This document shows positions 1-5,165 of a DNA stretch of 6,157 nucleotides, piece after piece. The notes below the pieces were generated by a model. That model saw nothing but the letters and a program-made list of their open reading frames with translations, was not told where the DNA came from and ran no database searches. Each line of letters opens with the position of its first letter. Within the stretch, counting starts at the first letter, position 1. Source of the stretch: DASWHX01 sp036397995 (lineage in GTDB: Bacteria > Bacteroidota > Bacteroidia > Cytophagales > Cyclobacteriaceae). The stretch lies in NCBI GenBank assembly GCA_036397995.1, contig DASWHX010000114.1, positions 1-6,157 of the forward strand. Direction: 5' to 3'. A program made the translations under genes and the position numbers.

Positions 1-48
1 AATTATCTGATTTATTATGCAGAAAAATTTGCAAACAGCTGGGTATAA
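1..48 (+). CDS. possible C-terminal tail of an upstream gene (partial)
   Basis: Reading frame 1 is open from the window edge to a TAA at 46-48 and gives a 15-residue tail ending YYAEKFANSWV. The residue mix is plausible for a protein C-terminus. The palindrome about 70 bases downstream would suit the end of a transcription unit. Fifteen codons are too few to prove coding or to suggest a function. Frame 3 is also open across this stretch, but its translation looks non-coding. Confidence 0.25.
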   Translation, partial: NYLIYYAEKFANSWV

Positions 49-117
49 AAATTTTTAAGTTCTCTGATATGAAACGTCTTCCATGCTACTCATCATACTC
101 TTATGGACATTCTGATC

Positions 118-151
118 AGGTCGTCAGACGGTTCCAAACCGTCGGACGCCT
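118..151. repeat. GC-rich imperfect palindrome, REP-like element or terminator
   Basis: The core is a perfect 7-bp stem, GACGGTT (127-133) and AACCGTC (137-143), around a 3-base loop CCA. After one A/G mismatch the stem continues with CGTC (122-125) and GACG (145-148), and after a bulged T at 121 with AGG (118-120) and CCT (149-151). That makes about 14 paired positions, far more GC-rich than the flanks. Five T residues follow at 156-160, so a rho-independent terminator for an upstream + strand gene is one reading. A stem with an internal mismatch and a bulge is also typical of REP elements mobilised by REP-associated Y1 transposases. No transposase is in the window and only one copy is present, so the repeat interpretation is inference. 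Confidence 0.5.
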
Positions 152-164
152 CTGCTTTTTACGG

Positions 165-197
165 TTGAATTCAATTTATACGAAATGATTACCTTTA
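165..197 (+). promoter_or_regulatory. weak candidate promoter for the TPR gene
   Basis: TACCTTTA at 190-197 matches the Bacteroidota -7 consensus TANNTTTG at seven of eight positions. TTG at 165-167 could be the -33 box, but the 22-base spacer is longer than the usual 19-21. Transcription would begin at or next to the ATG at 202, giving a leaderless or almost leaderless message. No Shine-Dalgarno sequence precedes this ATG, which is compatible. The match is weak in AT-rich DNA. Confidence 0.2.
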
Positions 198-201
198 TAA
201 C

Positions 202-1323
202 ATGAAACATTATTCAATCCTGCTTATTTTTTTTCTGGTTGAGTACTCCGCGGCATTTTCACAAACCACCGCGCGTGATTGGATGGACAAGGGAATCGAA
301 CTCGCAGAAAAGGAAAATTACAAGGAGGCTCGCGAAGCTCTGGATAAGGCGATTGAAGTAGACCCGAAAATCCCAAAGTTTTATCTTGAGCGCGGAAAGA
401 TTCGGAATCAGCAGGAGGATTTCTACGGCGCCATTGGTGATTTGAACATAGCCGTGGAGTTGGATTCTAATTATGCAGAAGCGTACAACGAGCGTGGTCT
501 TTCAAAATTTTATTTAGCGGACGATGAATATGCAATAGTTGATTTTTCCAGAGCGATTGAAAAAAAGAACGATTACGCGGAAGCATACAGTAACCGGGGG
601 TTTGCTTTGTTTAACCTGGAGGATCTTGAGAATGCCTATTTTGATTTTTCCAAAGCTATAGAATTAGATCCTAACGATGCGGATAAATATTACAACCGGG
701 GGGTAATAAGAGCGGAGTTGGAAGAATTTATTGGTGCACTTGATGATTACAATAAATCAATAAGCCTTGATGCATCAGATCCGGAAGTATTCAATTACCG
801 TGGGGTGGCAAGATATAACCTGGGTGATTTTGCCGGAGCTATAACAGATTTGAATCAGGCTATCTCCATGGACTCCACAGACGCTATCAAGTACGATAAC
901 CGGGCCATGATTAAAAGTGCGCTTGAGGATTATCAAGGAGCAGTTTCTGACTATGACAAATCCGTAGCTTTGTTTGATGAAGATCCTGATGTATATAATC
1001 TGCGTGGCGTAGCCAAATACAATCTGGAAGATTATGAAGGCGCGATCCAGGATTATGATCTTGCAATAGAATTGGATCCTGAGGAACCACTTTTCTATGA
1101 TAACCGGGGACTTGCAAAATCGGAAATAGAAGATTACAACGGAGCGATTGAGGATTATACGGTTTCAATTGAATTATTTCCTAATGATCCTGAACCATAC
1201 TATTACCGCGGAATGGCAAAAATCAATTTGGGAAATAATTACGACGGCTGTCTGGATCTGAATCGTGCCAGTCAGTTAGGTTCCTCTAGTGCCGGTAAGG
1301 CAATTAAAGAATACTGCAAATAG
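202..1323 (+). CDS. exported tetratricopeptide-repeat (TPR) protein, ten repeats
   Basis: This 373-residue protein is almost wholly TPR. Residues 1-20 form a signal peptide (MKHY, then a hydrophobic run) with a likely signal peptidase I site after Ala-Phe-Ser, before Gln21. Residues 25-364 divide into ten 34-residue repeats with no insertions, each following the TPR pattern, for example YNRG in helix A, a Gly-Ala or Glu-Ala pair in helix B and a closing Asp-Pro turn. The repeats are rich in Asp and Glu, so the superhelix should be strongly acidic. A nine-residue tail follows. TPR arrays bind peptides or protein surfaces, and an exported one probably works as a periplasmic scaffold or adaptor; the partner cannot be read from sequence. 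No enzymatic domain, lipobox or C-terminal membrane segment is visible. The next gene begins 11 bases after the stop and is also exported, so they are probably co-transcribed and may work together. The ATG at 202 is chosen because it gives an intact signal peptide. Confidence 0.9.
   Translation: MKHYSILLIFFLVEYSAAFSQTTARDWMDKGIELAEKENYKEAREALDKAIEVDPKIPKFYLERGKIRNQQEDFYGAIGDLNIAVELDSNYAEAYNERGLSKFYLADDEYAIVDFSRAIEKKNDYAEAYSNRGFALFNLEDLENAYFDFSKAIELDPNDADKYYNRGVIRAELEEFIGALDDYNKSISLDASDPEVFNYRGVARYNLGDFAGAITDLNQAISMDSTDAIKYDNRAMIKSALEDYQGAVSDYDKSVALFDEDPDVYNLRGVAKYNLEDYEGAIQDYDLAIELDPEEPLFYDNRGLAKSEIEDYNGAIEDYTVSIELFPNDPEPYYYRGMAKINLGNNYDGCLDLNRASQLGSSSAGKAIKEYCK
274..1293 (+). repeat. array of ten 102-bp TPR-coding repeats
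   Basis: The ten 34-codon units run without insertion or deletion, from residue 25 to residue 364. Units 7 and 9 share YDNR, KS, an LF pair and a closing DP; units 6 and 8 share RGVA, YNL and related positions. This hints at duplication of two-repeat (204-bp) blocks: hand counting gives 18/34 identities for 7 versus 9, 17/34 for 6 versus 8, and only 7/34 for neighbours 6 and 7. However, 8 versus 9 also gives 18/34, so the two-repeat period is suggestive only. Confidence 0.75.
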
Positions 1324-1334
1324 TACTTCGATAC

Positions 1335-2429
1335 ATGGATTTACGGATTGCCCGCATTTCTCATCTTTGCACGATTTTCATATTGGGTATTTCATTCAAC
1401 CTTCTTGCCCAAACGAATAATGATAATATTGAGGATCGGGTAGAAATTCTTGAGGACACCCCTATCCAATCTTTCACCAATGGAAATTCTGTTCAATGGA
1501 ATTGTGTGGATGAAAAACTTACCGGCAAATGCATCAAGTATCATAATGACCAATGGTTTTATTTCATTGCCCTGGATGCACCGGTTCAATATATCAATAT
1601 CAGCAATCAGAAATGCCGTGATATTTGGGGAGTTCAGCTTGTGGTGATTGAAGGAATTCCGTGCCAAACAGAAACTTACCAGATTAAGTCCTGTATTTCA
1701 TTAGGTACCCAGGATGATATGTTTGTTACCCTGGATAATCTGGAACCGGGTAAAGAGTATTTGCTCAACGTTGATGGGTATTTGCACGATTTCTGTCATT
1801 TTAAGATGGAATTGAGCCTCACTCCTCATGGACTTCCTGTTGTTCAGACCATTCAAATTGAAGCTTCCAGCCCCGTGCGACAAGATACATTGAATTATTT
1901 CTGGATAACCCCGGATTCACTGATGCAATCCGTTACTTCCTATGCACTTTATCGCAGGAAAACAAATGAATTCAAATTCAGCTTAATTAAAATGTTTCCA
2001 GCCAGGCAGGATGCACATGGTGAAATAAGAAAGGAGTATGAATATGTTGAGATTCTTACAGGAGAGAATCAACCCTGGTCCTATAAACTGATTGCTTCCA
2101 TAGGCAATACCGGTAATACGGTTGATGAATTTTCCGCACAGGGGCTTAGCAAAGTAAAAACCCGTTATAAGATTTATCCGGAAATTGACTTAAAGAAAAA
2201 TGCAAAGCTGGAAATATTACTGACAGATTATGTACTGGGAGTTACCCTGGAAAACCTTTCTATAGAATATTTTCCAAGGGATTTCAAACCGATTTACTTT
2301 GATGTAACTGAATATATTGATTTAGGGGTAACCCGCTTTCAGGTGGTTATAAAAAATCTGAATACCGGAAAGCGTGCGTATCTTGATTTTGAGTATCAAA
2401 AAGGGATTGGCGTGAATAAGATGAAGTGA
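1335..2429 (+). CDS. exported beta-rich protein of unknown function with six-cysteine N-terminal domain
   Basis: I do not recognise a named family for this 364-residue protein. Residues 1-25 form a signal peptide ending LLA before Gln26. The mature N-terminal third (about 50-162) holds all six mature cysteines (57, 66, 94, 110, 120, 154), an even number suited to three disulfides in the periplasm or outside the cell. This part has beta-strand patterns such as WFYFIALD and ends in DGYLHDFCHFKMELS. It resembles the PPC-like beta-sandwich domains common in large secreted Bacteroidota proteins, where a DGY...C-D-F ending is frequent; this is recalled similarity, not a search result. Residues about 168-275 look like a fibronectin-type-III-like segment (SYALYRRK, WSYKLIASIG), and 276-364 like a further beta domain. 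No type IX secretion C-terminal domain, lipobox or catalytic motif is seen. It lies 11 bases after the TPR gene and is probably co-transcribed with it. A binding or structural role is inference. Confidence 0.85.
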   Translation: MDLRIARISHLCTIFILGISFNLLAQTNNDNIEDRVEILEDTPIQSFTNGNSVQWNCVDEKLTGKCIKYHNDQWFYFIALDAPVQYINISNQKCRDIWGVQLVVIEGIPCQTETYQIKSCISLGTQDDMFVTLDNLEPGKEYLLNVDGYLHDFCHFKMELSLTPHGLPVVQTIQIEASSPVRQDTLNYFWITPDSLMQSVTSYALYRRKTNEFKFSLIKMFPARQDAHGEIRKEYEYVEILTGENQPWSYKLIASIGNTGNTVDEFSAQGLSKVKTRYKIYPEIDLKKNAKLEILLTDYVLGVTLENLSIEYFPRDFKPIYFDVTEYIDLGVTRFQVVIKNLNTGKRAYLDFEYQKGIGVNKMK

Positions 2430-2467
2430 CTCCGGAATTAAGGGTCACAGCAAAAAGTTTATTTTTT
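2426..2467 (+). terminator. weak candidate terminator after the TPR/beta-protein pair
   Basis: GTGACTC (2426-2432) can pair with GGGTCAC (2442-2448), with one G-T wobble, around a 9-base loop. The hairpin overlaps the TGA stop at 2427-2429. A run of six T residues at 2462-2467 follows, but 13 bases lie between stem and T run, which is too far for a textbook rho-independent terminator. A transcript end is expected here because an 81-base gap and a functionally different gene follow. Confidence 0.25.
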
Positions 2468-2510
2468 AACAGCCGAATTATTAGTATATATTGAATAAAA
2501 CTCAGTAACA

Positions 2511-3047
2511 ATGAAAAATTCAACATTAAAAAATGCGCTGGCCATTATGGCATTATTAATTTCTTATACTTTGATTATAGCTCAGACACCGGAAGAAAAA
2601 TTAGCTGAATTAGGACTAAAGCTTGCAGATCCGGAACCTCCGGTTGCCAATTACGTGCGCGCCGTAAGAACCGGAAACCTGGTTTTTCTGGCAGGTCACG
2701 GTCCGGTTCGTCCCGAAGGAGGATACATTACCGGTAAAGTAGGAAAAGATCTGACACAAGAAGAAGGTTATGAAGCGGCAAAAGTAGTGGGATTAGCTAT
2801 ATTATCCTCACTCAAAAAGGAAATCGGGGAACTTTCCAAAGTAAAACGAATAGTAAAAGTACTTGGGATGGTAAACTGTACTCCGGAGTTTGGAAATCAG
2901 CCGGAGGTAATTAATGGATTTTCGGATCTTATGGTGAAGGTTTTTGGTGAAGAAAAAGGAAAACATGCAAGATCTGCCGTTGGAATGATGGCTTTACCAA
3001 GAAATATTTCAGTGGAAATCGAAATGATAGTGGAGATTGAAAATTAA
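2511..3047 (+). CDS. RidA/YjgF/UK114-family protein with signal peptide (predicted periplasmic)
   Basis: Rid proteins are small trimers. Canonical RidA hydrolyses reactive enamines and imines such as 2-aminoacrylate released by PLP enzymes; many other subfamilies have no known substrate. Residues 27-178 are a full Rid domain starting at PEEKLAELGLKL, with ANYVRAVRTGNLVFLAG, the GKVG-DLT-EEGYEAA segment, VKRIVKVLG, and the closing HARSAVGMMALP...VEIEMI. Arg154 aligns with the substrate-carboxylate-binding arginine of E. coli RidA (Arg105), and the EIE near 169-171 is also kept, so an active site is plausible. The segment order fits the YjgF-like group of about 150 residues and not classical RidA of about 128. 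The odd feature is the N-terminal 24 residues: a hydrophobic segment ending LIIA before Gln25, a signal peptide for export. The family domain begins directly after it. No Shine-Dalgarno is seen before the ATG. It lies 81 bases after the previous gene and 75 bases before the aminopeptidase, which seems to have its own promoter. Confidence 0.9.
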   Translation: MKNSTLKNALAIMALLISYTLIIAQTPEEKLAELGLKLADPEPPVANYVRAVRTGNLVFLAGHGPVRPEGGYITGKVGKDLTQEEGYEAAKVVGLAILSSLKKEIGELSKVKRIVKVLGMVNCTPEFGNQPEVINGFSDLMVKVFGEEKGKHARSAVGMMALPRNISVEIEMIVEIEN

Positions 3048-3073
3048 GGAAGCTGATCTTACTGACCGGATTC

Positions 3074-3106
3074 TCTGCAAAATAATTTCACGTTGCCTTA
3101 TTTTTG
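3074..3106 (+). promoter_or_regulatory. candidate Bacteroidota-type promoter for the aminopeptidase gene
   Basis: TATTTTTG at 3099-3106 matches the Bacteroidota -7 consensus TANNTTTG perfectly. TCTG at 3074-3077 matches the -33 box TTTG at three of four positions, with a 21-base spacer, within the usual range. Transcription would start about 4-7 bases past the -7 box, leaving a leader of roughly 10-13 bases before the ATG at 3123. The -7 box lies inside the 30 bases added by the longer reading frame, which supports the later start. Confidence 0.5.
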
Positions 3107-3122
3107 CTCTAAAAGTGAATAT

Positions 3123-5012
3123 ATGAAAAGATTAGTTTTTTTAGTCCAACTTGTTTTATCAATGTGTTTTTGGGCTTGTAATATTCAAAATGAAAATACC
3201 GAAGAAATTATGCCGCTTGATCCTCATTCTTATGCAGCACCTGAAGACGCGATGGTTACTCATTTGAGTTGGAAAGCAGACGTGGATTTTTCTCAAAAGA
3301 AAATAACCGCCGTTGCTACCTTGAAATTCAAAAAAAGTAATAATTCAAAGCATTTGATTTTAGACACAAAAGACCTGGAAATCAAAGCTGTTTATTTGGA
3401 TAATGCTGTTACTCCATGTGATTTCACCCTTCAACCTAAAGATGAAATTCTTGGCTCAGCATTGATAATTCCTATCAAAGAAAATACCGGGTCAGTTTCC
3501 ATTGAATACGCGACTACGGACCACGCGGAAGCTTTACAATGGCTGGAACCGGCGCAAACAGCAGGTGGTGAGCACCCATTTCTATTCACACAGTCTCAGG
3601 CAATACTGGCACGAAGCTGGATTCCATTGCAAGATTCTCCAGGGATCCGGTTTACTTACGATGCTGAGGTAACAGTACCAGGCAACTTGCTAGCTGTGAT
3701 GAGCGCCTCAAATCCTCAGGTAAAAAATGATTCAGGCGTTTATCATTTCGAAATGAAGCAGCCAATCCCCGCGTATTTAATGGCACTTGCCGTTGGCGAC
3801 ATAGCCTTCAAATCGGTTGGACCACGCACAGGGGTATATTCCGAACCTTCAATTTTGGAAAGCGCCGCGTATGAATTTGCGGAGATGGAAGAAATGCTGA
3901 CAACAACAGAAGCGATCTATGGTCCTTATCAATGGGAGAGATATGACCTTATTGTACTTCCACCAAGTTTCCCTTTCGGGGGAATGGAAAATCCCAGGTT
4001 AACATTTGCAACTCCCACCGTTATTGCCGGTGATCGATCCCTCACTTCTCTCGTTGCTCACGAGCTGGCACACAGTTGGTCTGGTAACCTGGTTACTAAT
4101 GCAACCTGGAATGATTTCTGGCTTAACGAAGGATTTACCGTTTATATTGAAAACAGAATCATGGAGGCTTTGAATGGCAAATCTTATTCAGATATGCTGG
4201 CGGGACTTGCTTTGCAGGATTTGCAAGATGAAGTGGAATCAAAGATTAGAGAAGGTTCACAAGCAGATACGCGTCTTTTCTTACAGCTGGAGGGTAGAAA
4301 CCCGGATGAAGGAGTCAGTTCGATTGCCTATGATAAGGGTTTTTTCTTTCTGAAATTTTTAGAATTGAAAATCGGACGAGAACGTTTTGATGCCTTCCTA
4401 AAACAGTATTTTGCTGACTATCAATTTCAATCAATGACTACCGAAAAGTTTGTTAAATATGTTCAGCAAAATTTTAAAGATAATATTAAAAACACCGAAA
4501 TAGACCAATGGATTTATGGGGAAGGAATTCCCGAAACGCTCCCTGCGCCGGAGTCAGAGAGGTTTGAAGCTGTAGATAATGTTTTGAAAGCATGGGAAGG
4601 TGGCAGTCCGATAACCAGTTTGATTAGCCCGGAAGATTTGATCGCAAAAACCTGGTCTACTCACGAATGGCTTCATTTTATCAGAAATTTGCCGGATGAA
4701 ATGAACCAAGAAACGATGAGGAACCTGGATGAATATCTTGATTTTACCTATTCAGGAAATTCTGAAATACTTGCTGCCTGGTTTATGCATGTAATTCGAA
4801 ATGAATATAACCCCGGATATGAAAACCTTGAAAATTTTTTAGTAAATGTTGGCCGGAGAAAATTCCTTGCTCCATTGTATGACGAACTAATTAAGACAGA
4901 GAAAGGATTGGAAATGGCAAGAAGAATATATTCCGAAGCGCGACCCAATTATCATTATGTTTCTACAAATACCCTGGATAAAATGTTGAATTGGGACGAG
5001 TCCTCCATGTGA
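3123..5012 (+). CDS. M1-family zinc aminopeptidase, leukotriene-A4-hydrolase type, probable lipoprotein
   Basis: This is a 629-residue peptidase predicted to remove N-terminal residues from peptides. In order it has a probable lipoprotein signal (residues 1-19, MKRL, hydrophobic run, FWA before Cys19), an N-terminal beta domain (about 40-230), a thermolysin-like catalytic domain (about 235-470) and a helical C-terminal domain (about 485-629). GGMEN at 286-290 is the substrate-amino-binding motif. HELAH at 313-317 supplies His313, Glu314 and His317, and NEGF supplies Glu336 as third zinc ligand, at the M1 spacing. Tyr403 in AYDKG is the catalytic tyrosine. Gly-Arg578-Arg-Lys580-Phe matches the carboxylate-binding arginine and lysine of human LTA4H (Arg563, Lys565), and Asp395 aligns with its Asp375, but its Tyr378 is replaced by Val398. 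The frame extends back to a TTG at 3093; the ATG at 3123 is preferred because it gives a clean signal and lies downstream of a good promoter. The lipobox is loose, and acidic residues right after Cys19 are absent, so periplasmic-side anchoring is more likely than surface display. Probable role: periplasmic peptide turnover. Confidence 0.93.
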   Translation: MKRLVFLVQLVLSMCFWACNIQNENTEEIMPLDPHSYAAPEDAMVTHLSWKADVDFSQKKITAVATLKFKKSNNSKHLILDTKDLEIKAVYLDNAVTPCDFTLQPKDEILGSALIIPIKENTGSVSIEYATTDHAEALQWLEPAQTAGGEHPFLFTQSQAILARSWIPLQDSPGIRFTYDAEVTVPGNLLAVMSASNPQVKNDSGVYHFEMKQPIPAYLMALAVGDIAFKSVGPRTGVYSEPSILESAAYEFAEMEEMLTTTEAIYGPYQWERYDLIVLPPSFPFGGMENPRLTFATPTVIAGDRSLTSLVAHELAHSWSGNLVTNATWNDFWLNEGFTVYIENRIMEALNGKSYSDMLAGLALQDLQDEVESKIREGSQADTRLFLQLEGRNPDEGVSSIAYDKGFFFLKFLELKIGRERFDAFLKQYFADYQFQSMTTEKFVKYVQQNFKDNIKNTEIDQWIYGEGIPETLPAPESERFEAVDNVLKAWEGGSPITSLISPEDLIAKTWSTHEWLHFIRNLPDEMNQETMRNLDEYLDFTYSGNSEILAAWFMHVIRNEYNPGYENLENFLVNVGRRKFLAPLYDELIKTEKGLEMARRIYSEARPNYHYVSTNTLDKMLNWDESSM

Positions 5013-5110
5013 AATGAAACTTAATAAAAATAAGAAGGAGGGAATAGTACTCATCATTAATACCGCATTATTCTACCAGCCAATTCAACTTAAAAAAATA
5101 ATTTATATTA

Positions 5111-5136
5111 ATGTTGTAACATTAATGTTATAACAT
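5111..5136. promoter_or_regulatory. paired palindromic operator (26-bp composite palindrome)
   Basis: ATGTTATAACAT at 5125-5136 is a perfect 12-bp palindrome. ATGTTGTAACAT at 5111-5122 is the same sequence with one change. They are separated by TA, so they repeat with a 14-base period, and the whole 26 bp is itself a palindrome with one mismatched pair (G5116 and T5131). This is the form expected for two adjacent binding sites of a dimeric winged-helix repressor. It lies 30-55 bases before the pirin ATG and overlaps the candidate -33 box. The cognate regulator is not in the window and its family cannot be decided from the site. Confidence 0.55.
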
Positions 5137-5146
5137 CGTATACTTG
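5114..5146 (+). promoter_or_regulatory. candidate promoter for the pirin-nitroreductase operon
   Basis: TATACTTG at 5139-5146 matches the Bacteroidota -7 consensus at seven of eight positions, and TTG at 5114-5116 is a possible -33 box. The 22-base spacer is one base longer than usual. If real, its -33 element lies in the first palindrome, its spacer holds the second, and its -7 element lies in the third, so a bound repressor would block it directly. Start of transcription would fall near 5150-5153. Confidence 0.3.
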
Positions 5147-5152
5147 AGTATA
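5139..5152. promoter_or_regulatory. inverted repeat overlapping the candidate -7 box
   Basis: TATACT and AGTATA form a perfect inverted repeat around a central TG. It begins two bases after the 26-bp palindrome and ends at the Shine-Dalgarno site. Its sequence differs from the two upstream palindromes, so it may bind another protein or be a diverged third site. TACT/AGTA half-sites recall operators described for HxlR/DUF24 redox regulators, but there the spacing is wider, so the comparison is only suggestive. Confidence 0.4.
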
Positions 5153-5157
5153 AGGAG
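5152..5157 (+). promoter_or_regulatory. strong Shine-Dalgarno site for the pirin gene
   Basis: AAGGAG sits eight bases before the ATG at 5166, an ideal spacing. The other complete genes here have no comparable site, as is usual in Bacteroidota, so this one stands out and fixes the start codon. Confidence 0.7.
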
Positions 5158-5165
5158 ATAAAATA

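Noticed and set aside
87..96. TACTCATCAT shared with 5048-5057
   Set aside because: Shared 10-base words are expected by chance several times in a window of this size.
3..185. Frame 3 open from the window edge to a TGA at 183-185
   Set aside because: Its translation runs through the palindrome and is rich in Arg, Cys and Ser without any family pattern; unlikely to be coding.
911..1168. Open frame of 85 codons on the - strand within the TPR gene
   Set aside because: It lies fully inside a clear coding array and its translation has no domain-like pattern; it reflects the repeat composition of the + strand gene.
1392..1883. Three short open frames on both strands within the beta-rich exported protein gene
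   Set aside because: All are contained in a longer convincing gene with a signal peptide; none has a plausible start context or recognisable product.
2458..2493. Possible promoter for the RidA gene (T-rich stretch, then TATATATTG at 2485-2493)
   Set aside because: The -7 match needs an insertion or a mismatch and no TTG-like -33 box is present; a promoter is expected in this gap but cannot be placed.
4748..4948. Open frame of 66 codons on the - strand inside the aminopeptidase gene
   Set aside because: The region encodes the conserved helical C-terminal domain on the + strand; this is a shadow frame.
5035..5042. AAGGAGGG, a perfect Shine-Dalgarno-like octamer in the gap before pirin
   Set aside because: No ATG, GTG or TTG follows at a usable distance, so it starts no gene.
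5014..5133. Small + strand frame of 39 codons starting ATGAAACTTAAT just after the aminopeptidase stop
   Set aside because: It has no ribosome-binding site, an AT-driven composition, and ends inside the palindromic operator; most likely chance.
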